This document shows, in pieces, positions 16,112 to 24,673 of a DNA stretch of 40,252 nucleotides. The position numbers and the translations under genes were made by a program. The DNA comes from CAYWYR01 sp964462685 (GTDB taxonomy: Bacteria > Bacteroidota > Ignavibacteria > Kapaibacteriales > UBA2268): NCBI GenBank assembly GCA_964462685.1, contig CAYWYR010000024.1, positions 1 through 40,252 of the forward strand. The letters are read 5' to 3'. The notes under the pieces were generated by a model, which made no database searches, was not told where the DNA came from, and worked only from the letters and a program-made list of their open reading frames with translations. Within the stretch, counting starts at the first letter, position 1, and each line of letters opens with the position of its first letter.

Positions 16112-16142
16112 CAGATAACTAAGAAACAAAGGGATAGCAGAA

Positions 16143-17183
16143 TTGATTGAGCATAAAGGAAAGAAGATACCGAAAATAGATATGCACACGCACATTATGC
16201 CGGAGAATATGCCGGATTTTAAGGCGAAGTTCGGGTATGGGGGCTTTATTCAGCTCGATCACCACAAGCAGGGGGCGGCCTGGATGATGCAGGACGGGCA
16301 AAGGTTCCGCCAGATATATGAGAACTGCTGGAGTGGAGAGGCGATAATTAAAGACCGCGAACAGTTTGGTATCGACGTGTCAGTGATATGCACTATTCCT
16401 GTGCTTTTCAGCTATTGGGCCGAACCAAAGGACGGGCTGGAGGTCTCGCGCTTCCTCAATGACGACATAAAAGCGACGGTGGATCGCAATCCTAAGGACT
16501 TTATCGCTCTCGGAACGGCACCCATGCAGGATACCGATCTAGCTATAAAAGAAATGGAGCGCTGCATAAAGGAGCTTGGTATGCCAGGGCTGCAGATCGG
16601 CTCGCATATACAGGACAAAAACCTATCGGATCCCGAGCTTTTTCCGTTCTTCGAGGCGGCGGCGGATTTAGGTGCGGCAATATTCGTTCACCCGTGGGAT
16701 ATGATGGGTATGGACAAGATGCGGAGGTATTGGCTGCCATGGCTTGTTGGTATGCCGGCTGAGGTTTCGCTAGCGATCTGCTCGGTGATCTTCGGTGGCG
16801 TGCTAGAGAGGCTGCCAAACCTGAAGCTTTGCTTTGCACATGCCGGCGGAAGCTTTCCACAGACTATCGGCAGGATTGAGCACGGGTTCAATGTGAGGCC
16901 GGACTTGGTAGCGATAGACAATGATGTGAACCCTAAAGCATACATCGGCAAGTTCTGGCTAGACTCGATCACACACGATGCCGACACGCTAAGGAATGTG
17001 CTGAAAATATTCGGTAGCGAGAAGATCTGCCTTGGCTCGGACTACCCTTTCCCACTTGGGGAGCTGCACCCGGGCAAGATGATAGAGCAGGAGATGACGG
17101 AACTGGATACAAAGACGGTTGAGGATATTTATTACCGTACGACTTGTGATTGGCTGGGGGTAGATATAGAGGATTATGTTTAG
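16143..17183 (+). CDS. 2-amino-3-carboxymuconate-6-semialdehyde decarboxylase (ACMSD)
   Basis: 346 residues, very close to animal and bacterial ACMSD along the whole length. Metal and catalytic residues are all present: His15 and His17 (DMHTH), Arg56, His183 (FVHPWDM), His233 (FAHAGG) and Asp300 (GSDYPFPLGE). Diagnostic blocks such as YWLPWLVGMPAE and PFPLGELHPGK are intact. The enzyme decarboxylates ACMS in tryptophan-kynurenine catabolism, diverting carbon away from NAD, or in 2-nitrobenzoate breakdown. No other kynurenine gene is near. The start is TTG: the only in-frame ATG lies inside the HxH motif, and a stop at 16116 blocks longer starts. By eye it is richer in G and C than its neighbours, which fits transfer. 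Its stop overlaps the convergent gene by four bases. Confidence 0.92.
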   Translation: MIEHKGKKIPKIDMHTHIMPENMPDFKAKFGYGGFIQLDHHKQGAAWMMQDGQRFRQIYENCWSGEAIIKDREQFGIDVSVICTIPVLFSYWAEPKDGLEVSRFLNDDIKATVDRNPKDFIALGTAPMQDTDLAIKEMERCIKELGMPGLQIGSHIQDKNLSDPELFPFFEAAADLGAAIFVHPWDMMGMDKMRRYWLPWLVGMPAEVSLAICSVIFGGVLERLPNLKLCFAHAGGSFPQTIGRIEHGFNVRPDLVAIDNDVNPKAYIGKFWLDSITHDADTLRNVLKIFGSEKICLGSDYPFPLGELHPGKMIEQEMTELDTKTVEDIYYRTTCDWLGVDIEDYV

Positions 17184-18337
17184 AGGGCTTTCCACCAGTA
17201 ATCAATAGCAGCGGTCGAATCTGGTATGCCGAATATCTCACCTATCTGGGGTGTGATTATCGGCAGGGTTAGCTCATTCGCTTTTGCTGTTACACGCTTT
17301 ACGGGATCATCCCAATCATGCAGTGATAGCTTGAAGGAGCCCCAGTGTATCGGCATGAATATTTTGGCCTGAACGTCCGCTGCGGCCTGAGCTGTCTCTT
17401 CTGGCATCATGTGGATATCGGACCAGCGGTAGTTATACTGCCCGCACTCCATCATAGCAAAGTCTATAGGGCCGTATTTATCGCCGATTTCTTTAAACTG
17501 AGGGGTATAACCACTATCCCCACTGAAGTATATCTTTTGTCCATCTATTTCGATAACCCAGGAACACCAAAGCGTGCTGAATCTATTGAGCAGGCTACGC
17601 CCTGATAAGTGGCGGGAGGGTGTGCAGGCGATATCTATGCCTTTGTAAGATGACTCTTCCCACCAATCTAGCTCTGTGATGATATCTTCGGATACGCCCC
17701 ACTTGATAAGATGAGGCGCCAGCCCCAGTGGAACGAAAAAATGATCGGTTTTGTCTTTTAGCTCAAGTACAGATTCGTAATCGAGGTGGTCGTAATGGTC
17801 GTGGGAGAAGAATATGGCATCGATTCTCGGTAGGTTTTCTATTTCGATTGGCAGCCCATCGGAAAACCTCTTGGTACCGATAAGTGGGTTTGGGGCAGGG
17901 TGATCGGAAAACATAGGATCGATAAGTATGTTCAAGTCATCATTGCCTATCCAGAACGCAGAATGGCCAAACCACATTATCTGTATATCTTTCTCTGCAG
18001 TGATATTATTATGTTTGATAACAGGTAGTGGCTTATCGGGTTTGGAGTCAGGATTCCCTTTTATGTACTCACCCAGCAGCGACCGCAGATCACTGAACTT
18101 CATATTCATATTGGTTTCTACAGCATTTTGGAATTTATCCTTAATATAATTCTCAGATTTCTGATATCTGTCTTTTTGCTGTTCACTAGGCGATCCGCCA
18201 AACTGTGGTGCGAAGCTCATGTATATGATTGCCGATAAAATTATTAATAGAAGTAATCCGAGTAGCCAAAGGGCGAACTTTTTGAGTATTTGGGTCAAAG
18301 CCTTTTTCACGCATTTTAGTTGATTGGATTTAACCAC
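17180..18337 (-). CDS. Membrane-anchored metallo-beta-lactamase-fold hydrolase (NAPE-PLD/UlaG-like)
   Basis: 385 residues from a GTG start. A second GTG at 18310 would give a more usual N-terminus (MKKALTQILKK, 376 residues). An N-terminal membrane segment (about 22-40) is followed by a linker, with the hydrolase domain from about 115. The metal motif HDHYDH (179-184) and further ligands His243, Asp274 (SGDSGY) and His331 (PIHWGSF) are all present. These blocks match the NAPE-PLD/RomA group of the superfamily, whose members cleave phosphodiester lipids or related substrates; the substrate here is unknown. The catalytic domain probably faces the periplasm. Its 3' end overlaps that of ACMSD. 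Confidence 0.83.
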   Translation of the reverse strand: MVKSNQLKCVKKALTQILKKFALWLLGLLLLIILSAIIYMSFAPQFGGSPSEQQKDRYQKSENYIKDKFQNAVETNMNMKFSDLRSLLGEYIKGNPDSKPDKPLPVIKHNNITAEKDIQIMWFGHSAFWIGNDDLNILIDPMFSDHPAPNPLIGTKRFSDGLPIEIENLPRIDAIFFSHDHYDHLDYESVLELKDKTDHFFVPLGLAPHLIKWGVSEDIITELDWWEESSYKGIDIACTPSRHLSGRSLLNRFSTLWCSWVIEIDGQKIYFSGDSGYTPQFKEIGDKYGPIDFAMMECGQYNYRWSDIHMMPEETAQAAADVQAKIFMPIHWGSFKLSLHDWDDPVKRVTAKANELTLPIITPQIGEIFGIPDSTAAIDYWWKAL

Positions 18338-18390
18338 GTATTGAAATGAAATTCATTACCCAGTGAACCTTATCGACAATATTAAGATTA

Positions 18391-19059
18391 TCAGACAGTA
18401 CTCTTAATGTTGTTTTCTTTTTTAAATAAGAAGTAAGAGTATAATACTGGAATTAATGATACTAACACGACAATAGAAATAAATATCGTCGCAGCAGATG
18501 AACTTTCTGCTAGTACAAAGGATAGACCGATAATAATAAGCCCCGCCGTCACCCATAGTTTAGATGTAAGGCGATGTGTTTTCTTCCAGACATATTCGCT
18601 TTCAAGTGTCCATGGGGTCTTTACGCCGATGAAGTAATTTTGCTTTACTGAGTTCATATAGTTGCCGAGTATCATAATAAGACCACCAATTGCTATTAGT
18701 ACATACATTATCATATTGACTTCCTGATCTAATGACTGTATCATAACAAAAGCATAAATCGCAACAAAAAATAGCGCCATTAAAATTCTGACTGCCGCCA
18801 AAGGCTTCTGAAAATTCTCAATATTCTTTTTTGGGTCTATTTTCGGAATCAAGAGAAGTAATAGATATATAGCGACCCCGATACTCGGCAGTATGAAAGC
18901 ATTAATCCATTTCGCCCCCCAATCGTCGGCAATTCCCTCAGCATTAAAATGTATTGGAACAGTATCGGGCATTCCGGGGTAGAGGTACAGCGATACCGCA
19001 AATGGCAATAGCAGAAGAATGATAACATACCATTCTTTTTTAATAGTTTGAGTAATCAT
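18391..19059 (-). CDS. sdpI: SdpI-family membrane protein
   Basis: 222 residues from ATG at 19059, one base after the sdpR stop and preceded by AGGTGA; a GTG at 19068 would overlap sdpR by eight bases. It has about six membrane segments. The first is followed by YPGMPDTVPIHFNAEGIADDWG, the DUF1648 signature, and a second block reads NYFIGVKTPWTLESEYVWKKTHR, typical of SdpI C-terminal domains. In Bacillus subtilis SdpI protects against the SdpC toxin and also sequesters the SdpR repressor. No sdpABC toxin genes are in this window, so the role here may be general immunity or membrane-stress sensing. Confidence 0.88.
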   Translation of the reverse strand: MITQTIKKEWYVIILLLLPFAVSLYLYPGMPDTVPIHFNAEGIADDWGAKWINAFILPSIGVAIYLLLLLIPKIDPKKNIENFQKPLAAVRILMALFFVAIYAFVMIQSLDQEVNMIMYVLIAIGGLIMILGNYMNSVKQNYFIGVKTPWTLESEYVWKKTHRLTSKLWVTAGLIIIGLSFVLAESSSAATIFISIVVLVSLIPVLYSYFLFKKENNIKSTV

Positions 19060-19060
19060 C

Positions 19061-19327
19061 TCAATCACCTTTTTTATTGAATAATTTGAACAGCCACTGA
19101 GTGGCTTCTTCTAAGACAGTAGTATCTATTGTATAATGAATGAATTGACCTTTACGCTCCGAGGATACCAGCCCAGCCCTTTTCAGTATATCCAGATGAT
19201 GGGATATACTAGGTTTTGAAATATTGAACATATCAGCAATTTCACCCGCTGTCATATCCCTGGTTTTGAGTTCATCAAGTATATTCCGGCGTGTACCATC
19301 ATTGAGGGCTTTGAAGAGAGAATCCAT
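19061..19327 (-). CDS. sdpR: SdpR-like ArsR-family autorepressor
   Basis: 88 residues, a complete winged-helix domain. MDSLFKALNDGTRRNILDEL (1-20) starts the fold. The recognition region reads AGEIADMFNISKPSISHHL (27-45), and the wing is SERKGQFIHYTID. It resembles B. subtilis SdpR closely and has no metal-binding cysteines, so it is not a metal sensor. SdpR represses its own sdpRI operon until SdpI captures it at the membrane. The tight junction with sdpI and the palindromes immediately upstream (19336-19378) fit that scheme. The region is divergent from the ymdB-like gene. Confidence 0.92.
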   Translation of the reverse strand: MDSLFKALNDGTRRNILDELKTRDMTAGEIADMFNISKPSISHHLDILKRAGLVSSERKGQFIHYTIDTTVLEEATQWLFKLFNKKGD

Positions 19328-19335
19328 TTACATAT

Positions 19336-19378
19336 TTAGATAAGTGTCTAATTATCTAATAGATCGATTGGATTAGAT
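19336..19378. promoter_or_regulatory. Overlapping palindromes, likely SdpR operator
   Basis: TTAGATAA (19336-19343) and TTATCTAA (19352-19359) form a perfect dyad with an eight-base spacer. ATCTAAT (19355-19361) and ATTAGAT (19372-19378) form a second one. They begin eight bases upstream of the sdpR start codon, where an autorepressor should bind. Confidence 0.6.
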
Positions 19379-19544
19379 TTTTGTTTCATACATTTCAAAA
19401 AATAGAAAAAATTATTTTATCTACCGAATTGATACTACTGTAGATACTAAGTGCCCATGCAGGTGGATAATAAAAGAAACCTATGCTTGCTACAAATTTC
19501 TTACGATGCTACCACTCAAATTCGATAAACTGCACTTTCAATGT

Positions 19545-19552
19545 TAAATTTG
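19545..19552 (+). promoter_or_regulatory. TAnnTTTG -7 element before the ymdB-like gene
   Basis: TAAATTTG, preceded at 20 bases by TTCG in place of TTTG. The leader to the ATG at 19581 is about 20-25 nt. Confidence 0.5.
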
Positions 19553-19580
19553 CCCTTACACTAAAACACATTGACAGATA

Positions 19581-20390
19581 ATGAACAATAATACAAGTTT
19601 ACTCTTTTTCGGTGATGTTGTAGGGGATCACTCCTTAGCAGAACTTCGTAATAAACTGCCCGAACTGCGAGAAAAATATCCAGCCGATTTTGTAATAGTC
19701 AACGGCGAGAATACTTGGGAGGGCAAAGGCATTAATGAACAAGAGGCTAACTCCCTATTTAACCGCGGGGTGGACGTAATCACAACAGGTAACCACATCT
19801 GGGAAAACTGGAAATCACGCCCGCTACTTGAGAAAGATGGCCGAGTACTACGCCCATACAATTACCCTGATGAGAACCCGGGCAATGGATTTATAACAGT
19901 AGAAAAAGAAGGTAAATCACTATCTGTGCTTCAGCTACAAGGGCGGGTATATATGCAGCCTACCGATTGCCCTTTTAAAAAAGCTGATTATGCATTGAAG
20001 CAGCTTAAAGATAAGTCTAAATGTATTTTTGTTGATTTCCATGCCGAAGCAACAGCAGAGAAAATGGCGATGGCATGGCACCTGGACGGCCGGGCATCGG
20101 CACTTGTAGGGACCCATACTCATATCCAGACCAATGATGCCTCGATTTTCCCAGATGGGATGGCATATTTGACTGATGTAGGTATGACTGGCCCTTATGA
20201 TTCAGTTCTTGGTATGAAAAAAGAGATAGCCCTGAAACGGGTAAAGCTTCAAACCGCCCATAAATTCGAGCTTGCGGAATATGATATCAGGCTTGCTGGC
20301 GTGCATATTATTCTTGATTCAGATACCGGAAAAGCTCTGAAAATTCAGCAGTTCATGTATCCGAAATTTGAAAACTCTGTAATCGATTAA
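19581..20390 (+). CDS. ymdB: YmdB-type metallophosphoesterase
   Basis: 269 residues, the usual size of the TIGR00282/YmdB family. The metal site is complete: Asp12 (FFGDVVG), GEN at 42-44, GNH at 70-72, DFHAE at 152-156 and GTHTH at 177-181. B. subtilis YmdB is a phosphodiesterase that acts on 2',3'-cyclic nucleotides and changes expression of hundreds of genes, including motility and biofilm genes. It is the first gene of a plus-strand run with asd (17 bases later), the YgjP-like peptidase and the NdpA-like gene; the functions are not clearly linked. Confidence 0.93.
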   Translation: MNNNTSLLFFGDVVGDHSLAELRNKLPELREKYPADFVIVNGENTWEGKGINEQEANSLFNRGVDVITTGNHIWENWKSRPLLEKDGRVLRPYNYPDENPGNGFITVEKEGKSLSVLQLQGRVYMQPTDCPFKKADYALKQLKDKSKCIFVDFHAEATAEKMAMAWHLDGRASALVGTHTHIQTNDASIFPDGMAYLTDVGMTGPYDSVLGMKKEIALKRVKLQTAHKFELAEYDIRLAGVHIILDSDTGKALKIQQFMYPKFENSVID

Positions 20391-20407
20391 CATTTATATC
20401 TAAATTT

Positions 20408-21400
20408 ATGAGAAAACCGAATATAGCCATAGCCGGGGCAACTGGGCTGGTAGGCCGCACCATGCTCAAAGTTTTGAGTGAACGAAACGTAGAGTGGGGA
20501 AGTCTCAAACTTCTTGCCTCTGCTCGCTCGGCTGGTAATGTAATCAGCCATCAGGGTGTTGACTACACGATCGAGGAACTAACCGATGAATCGTTTGAGG
20601 GGGTCGATCTTGCTCTTTTCTCCTGCGGGGGTGATACGAGCAGACGCTTTGCAAAATCAGCGGTAAAGGCAGGGGCTTACGTGATCGATAACAGCTCAGC
20701 TTGGAGAATGGATTCTGACACTCCATTGGTTGTTCCGGAAGTGAATTCAGATTATATTCCAGATAAGCCAGGTATTATAGCCAACCCAAATTGCTCCACT
20801 ATCCAGATGGTTGTAGCACTAAAACCCATTAGTAGTCTATTCGGCCTGAATAAGGTTATCTGTTCCACATACCAGTCCATATCAGGTGCCGGCCAAAAAG
20901 GGGTAGATAAACTTGCTTCTGAAATTGATGACCAAGAACTGAACAAAGGCGGGCGTATAGCTTATTCAGCACTGTTCCACACCTACCAAAGCGATGGAAG
21001 AACAGATGAAGAGAATAAAATGATTAATGAGACTCGCAAGATAATGTCTCTTGAAGGTCTTGATATATCAGTAACATGCGTAAGGCTCCCGATAATCGGC
21101 GGGCATGCGGAAAGCTTATGGATTGAAACCGAAAAACCCGTTGATTTAGATAAGCTGAAATCCAAACTAAACCGGACCAGCGGCATCATCTTTTCTGATA
21201 ATTTTGAAAATGGCGAATACCCAACTCCTGAGTCTGCGGACGGCAGAGACCCCGTTTTCGTAGCTAGGGTAAAAAAGGATGAAGTCTTTGGTGATAAAGG
21301 TTTATCTATGTGGGTTGTTGCTGATAATCTCAGGAAAGGTGCCGCTACCAATGCAGTACAGATAGCCGAAAGGATTATTGAAAGCGGTTACGTATCTTGA
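20408..21400 (+). CDS. asd: Aspartate-semialdehyde dehydrogenase
   Basis: 330 residues, normal for the family. The NADP-binding loop is GATGLVG (10-16). The nucleophile is Cys129 in NPNCST, and His233 (GGHAES) and Arg226 (CVRLP) complete the active site. It reduces aspartyl phosphate to aspartate semialdehyde, the branch point to lysine, diaminopimelate (cell wall), threonine and methionine. It lies 17 bases after the ymdB-like gene, with no terminator, so co-transcription is likely. Other genes of the aspartate pathway are not present. Confidence 0.97.
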   Translation: MRKPNIAIAGATGLVGRTMLKVLSERNVEWGSLKLLASARSAGNVISHQGVDYTIEELTDESFEGVDLALFSCGGDTSRRFAKSAVKAGAYVIDNSSAWRMDSDTPLVVPEVNSDYIPDKPGIIANPNCSTIQMVVALKPISSLFGLNKVICSTYQSISGAGQKGVDKLASEIDDQELNKGGRIAYSALFHTYQSDGRTDEENKMINETRKIMSLEGLDISVTCVRLPIIGGHAESLWIETEKPVDLDKLKSKLNRTSGIIFSDNFENGEYPTPESADGRDPVFVARVKKDEVFGDKGLSMWVVADNLRKGAATNAVQIAERIIESGYVS

Positions 21401-21442
21401 TTCTCAAATTCTATCAAATGCCTAAACCTTTATATTATTTTA

Positions 21443-22138
21443 ATGGCATCTAAAAGAGAAAATAATTCGCTTGAATATAAGATCATCAGATCTAACCGTA
21501 AAAGTTATGGCTTAAAAGTAACCGATAGTGCAGAAATTATTGTAAAAGCTCCTTGGTATGCAGAAAATTCAGATATAGAAAGGATTGTTAGCCAAAAAGA
21601 AGGTTGGCTGAGAAAAAAGCTGGACTTAATGAAGAACAGAATAGCGGAAACGCCCCGCCGCACTTTGAACAGCGGTGATAAGGTTCTTTATCTGGGTGAT
21701 ACTTTAACAATTAATTATGATGACTCTATAAAAAGCAGAATTGAGATAAGACTGTTGGATCTGCATGTAGCATCAAATCTAACAGATAATATAAAGTCTA
21801 ATCTCGAGATATGGTATAAGCATCACGCCAAGTCTGTATTCAGCTCAATAGCGGAGGATATCGCAAGTACTCACGGCCTATCGTATCAAAAAATAAAACT
21901 TTCCTCACCAGAAAAAAGATGGGGTTCATGTTCAAGTAAAGGGAATATCAATCTCAACTGGCGGCTTATTATGGCTCCAGAAAGGATCGTACATTACGTA
22001 ATAGCTCATGAGCTTGCACACACAGTACACATGAACCATTCCAAGGCGTTTTGGGATCTGACCGAGCATATCCACCCAGCCAGCAACGAAGATGATAAAT
22101 GGCTTGATGATAACGGCCACAAACTTTATTGGGACTGA
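21443..22138 (+). CDS. YgjP-like zinc metallopeptidase (DUF45 family)
   Basis: 231 residues. The C-terminal catalytic part has HELAH (189-193) and a third ligand His199 (HMNHSKAFW). It is preceded by the family block EKRWGSCSSKGNINLNWRL (157-175). The N-terminal part (about 10-70) has the usual two-strand start and the WLRKKL helix. The family is related to SprT/Wss1 peptidases; bacterial YgjP proteins have no firmly established substrate. No signal peptide, so cytoplasmic. It is 42 bases after asd and 30 before the NdpA-like gene. Confidence 0.9.
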   Translation: MASKRENNSLEYKIIRSNRKSYGLKVTDSAEIIVKAPWYAENSDIERIVSQKEGWLRKKLDLMKNRIAETPRRTLNSGDKVLYLGDTLTINYDDSIKSRIEIRLLDLHVASNLTDNIKSNLEIWYKHHAKSVFSSIAEDIASTHGLSYQKIKLSSPEKRWGSCSSKGNINLNWRLIMAPERIVHYVIAHELAHTVHMNHSKAFWDLTEHIHPASNEDDKWLDDNGHKLYWD

Positions 22139-22168
22139 ATCCCAACTAATTCAATACACAAAAAATCA

Positions 22169-23344
22169 ATGATTAATTATTTCGAACTCGAATTTGTAAG
22201 GGTCACAGCTCATAGAATTGAAGCTAGAACAGAAGACAATCAGAACTCTGTAGCGGTTCCAGGCACTGAACTGATCACCCTTGATCCGGACACCGAATAC
22301 AAGATAAAAGAAAAGCTGTTCGAAGCAAGCGATAAAAAGACCAAATCTTTCGATCTACGCATAGGTAGCCGTGGTAATGTGTCGTTCTGGGGTATAGGCC
22401 AAGGGCTGAACGAAGCAAACGATCCGGTATTTATCTCCGAAACGGGCCGTTTGGCTCTGATGCTGGCAGAAGCCCAGAAATCAGGAAATATAAAGGGTAG
22501 CTATCTTATTACTATCCATGCACGCTCCGCCGACAGCGGTAGATACGCCCTTATAGCTATCAAAGCGGAGCTAAACGAAGCATTCGTATTCCGCGACAGT
22601 CAGATATCTCTGATCAGCGATCTATTTATGACTCCAGAGACTAAGCTCTTCAAATTCGGTATAATCTATCAATATGAGCCGTGGGAGCGAGTAGAGCTTC
22701 TGAATGAAGATGGCGATGAGATTGACGGCGTAGATGAAATAGACAGCGAGTGGGGGGCCTTCCTTTTCGATGACCAGTTCCGCCCGGATAGCAAACCCGC
22801 AGCTTATTTCTGGAGAGACTTTCTCGGTTTCAGCCTAGAAGACAACGCAAAAATCCAAAGCAAGAGATTTTATGACGCAACTGAAAAATTCCTCGAGGCC
22901 AACGTACCAGAATTCGAGGAAAGACGTGAACTTCTGCAGGCGTTGGATCTTGAGATCAGCTCTTCAGATGAAGAAATGTTCAGGCCACAGGATTTTACCG
23001 ACAGCTATATTCATGATAGGGAAAAAGCCGAGATTTTCCACCAACAGGTGGCTCGCCACATGCCAGAAACCATAGTAAAAGATATAGCTCTGCTTACTTC
23101 AAAAATCAACACAAAAAAAATATCTTTCCCAGGCAAAGTGAAGATATCAGCACCTTCCACTACCCTTGAAACAAATGTTGAGCTTATCACCACTCAGGAA
23201 CAGCTTTCCAACCTCTCCACCCAACAGGAGACATATACGCTGGTAAAAATAATGGGCAAACCATTTACTGGCAATGGCAGATCAAGCGATGAACAGCCAG
23301 AGGACGGACAACCCGAATACATCCGCAACGATGATGACGAATAA
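22169..23344 (+). CDS. NdpA/YejK-like nucleoid-associated protein
   Basis: 391 residues. The middle of the protein matches the 37-kDa nucleoid-associated family: a loop ending in KPAAYFWRDFLG (209-220) followed by NAKIQSKRFYDATEKF (226-241), as in E. coli YejK. The N-terminal third (beta strands, then a serine-rich turn at 117-124) also fits in length and order. The last 30 residues are a polar tail rich in Asp, Glu, Gln and Pro. These proteins bind chromosomal DNA or partners such as topoisomerase IV, and often sit near DNA-transaction or defence genes; here the neighbours are housekeeping. Sequence similarity is modest. Confidence 0.65.
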   Translation: MINYFELEFVRVTAHRIEARTEDNQNSVAVPGTELITLDPDTEYKIKEKLFEASDKKTKSFDLRIGSRGNVSFWGIGQGLNEANDPVFISETGRLALMLAEAQKSGNIKGSYLITIHARSADSGRYALIAIKAELNEAFVFRDSQISLISDLFMTPETKLFKFGIIYQYEPWERVELLNEDGDEIDGVDEIDSEWGAFLFDDQFRPDSKPAAYFWRDFLGFSLEDNAKIQSKRFYDATEKFLEANVPEFEERRELLQALDLEISSSDEEMFRPQDFTDSYIHDREKAEIFHQQVARHMPETIVKDIALLTSKINTKKISFPGKVKISAPSTTLETNVELITTQEQLSNLSTQQETYTLVKIMGKPFTGNGRSSDEQPEDGQPEYIRNDDDE

Positions 23345-23713
23345 TAAGAGTTGATTGCACTTTATCATTATGTTGTCATGTCATATTGAGCCTGTCGAAA
23401 TATTAGTCATACGACCCACCCGTCATTCCGAGTGGCGAAGCCCGGGGAATCTAGATAGCCAAAGGTAGAAATTGAGCTGGGTTGTGCCTTCGGGGCAGCC
23501 TCATTCACTGAGTGTTGGTAGGGGCAGTCATAAATAGCATAGCAGCACCCAACAAGGGGTTGCAACCCCTTGTTACATATAATTTCGGTCAAGTTCTTAC
23601 TAGTCCATCCGCTAAGGTGGAAGGACTTGAAGAATAGCTTGTCAGGTCTCACTTACTTAAGTTTGTAGCTGCCCAAGATAAGGGTTATGAAAAAACTATA
23701 GCTAGGAAGGGAG
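23345..23713. repeat. Repeat island 4
   Basis: The gap contains a CATATTGAGCCTGTCGAAAT fragment, a CGTCATTCCGAGTGGCGAAG fragment (about 23421-23440) and a GGGGCAGCCTCATTCACTGAG segment. It also holds a perfect 24-base palindrome (23551-23574) with arms AACAAGGGGTTG and CAACCCCTTGTT. The palindrome continues as TTACATATAATT and CAAGTTCTTAC, which is repeated in reverse near 37175-37210. The island ends in the GTGGAAGGACTTGAAGAAT module. No gene is present. Confidence 0.82.
23639..23665 (+). promoter_or_regulatory. Promoter candidate at the edge of the repeat island
   Basis: TTG (23639-23641), 16 bases, TAAGTTTG (23658-23665). The -33 part lies within repeat-derived sequence. It would drive the transporter-hpnE-mltG operon with a leader of about 40 nt. 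Confidence 0.5.
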
Positions 23714-24670
23714 ATGAATAAAAATTTGGTTAGCCACTATAAAGCCGAGCTTATGCTGGTGCTTATGACGGCTATTTGGGGGGCGACTTTTCTAGTTACG
23801 GCCGAGGGTCTGGAGTTTGCCACGCCACTGCTGTATAACGCTCTCAGATTCGCACTTGCGTTTCTGCTAACGTTGGTCGTGTTTTTCAAGAAGCTAAAGT
23901 TTAGAGATAAGGAGATTCTGCGTAGCGGCAGTATATTAGGTTTGATATTCGGGGTGGGATTCGCGCTCCAGACTTACGCGTTATCGCTTACCACCATATC
24001 GAAAACAGCTTTTATAACCGCTCTTACAGTTGTACTTACTCCGTTTTTCTATAAGATCATCACAGGTAAGAATCCACGGTTTTGGCCGAGAATAGGTATA
24101 GTTGTGGCTTTTACGGGGCTTGTGATTTTTACGTTCCCTTTTCAGGAATACGAAGGCATACCTTTTTTTTCTGCGATATGGGATTTTATAGCTTCATTTA
24201 ATCCAGGTGATTTTATGGCTATTTTATCTTGTTTATGTTGGGCCCTTTATATCACCTTAATGGATAAATACACAAAGCACCGCGATAGTTTCAGCTTTAC
24301 TATCAGTCTCGTTTCAGTTCAGTTTTTTGTGGTTATGATAGTAAACGCGATATTAGCATTAGTGCTTACCGGGAGCGAGATGAGGCTCGATCTGAATAAC
24401 GATCTGCTTTTGTCGCTTGCTTTTAATGGGATTCTGGCAAGCTTTGTAGTGACACTTATCCATACATATTATCAGAAACACACTACACCTGTCAAGGCGG
24501 CACTAATATTTTCACTTGAGCCTGTTTTTGCTTCGATAATAGCGTTTATAGCCATCGGTGAGATACTTGGATACAGGGAATCATGGGGTGCCGCGATACT
24601 TATGGTCGGGGTATTGATATCGGAAATGGGACTTATGATACAAAAAGCGGTACAGAAACGTCTGGCTTAA
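23714..24670 (+). CDS. DMT-family (EamA) transporter
   Basis: 318 residues with about ten membrane segments, arranged as two EamA repeats. The first begins LVLMTAIWGATFLVT (16-30) and the second near DFMAILSCLCWALYITLMD. The conserved EPVFASIIAF block precedes the last pair of helices. Members export amino acids, nucleobases or other small metabolites; the substrate cannot be read here. A GGAAGGGAG purine run precedes the ATG. The gene is three bases from the hpnE-like gene, forming a tight operon with it and mltG. Confidence 0.9.
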   Translation: MNKNLVSHYKAELMLVLMTAIWGATFLVTAEGLEFATPLLYNALRFALAFLLTLVVFFKKLKFRDKEILRSGSILGLIFGVGFALQTYALSLTTISKTAFITALTVVLTPFFYKIITGKNPRFWPRIGIVVAFTGLVIFTFPFQEYEGIPFFSAIWDFIASFNPGDFMAILSCLCWALYITLMDKYTKHRDSFSFTISLVSVQFFVVMIVNAILALVLTGSEMRLDLNNDLLLSLAFNGILASFVVTLIHTYYQKHTTPVKAALIFSLEPVFASIIAFIAIGEILGYRESWGAAILMVGVLISEMGLMIQKAVQKRLA

Positions 24671-24673
24671 TCA

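Larger units (their letters stand above)
15282..16142. repeat. Repeat island 3 (860 bases, no gene)
   Basis: This gap is a mosaic. A CAGGCTCAGGCACCGAGT segment leads into a palindrome (15366-15393). Module A follows in reverse orientation (about 15600-15813). A second CAGGCTCAGGCACCGAGT and palindrome lie at 15841-15920, and a GACAAGCTCAG fragment near 15972. 15395-15600 is unique to this island within the window and holds a GGTTCTG/CAGAACC dyad (15502-15508, 15521-15527). All open frames here (for example 15681-16088 and 15712-16002) run through repeats and are not genes. Confidence 0.8.

Noticed and set aside
16543..17241. Long antisense frames inside the ACMSD gene
   Set aside because: The plus-strand ACMSD reading has every catalytic residue; the antisense frames reflect its higher GC content.
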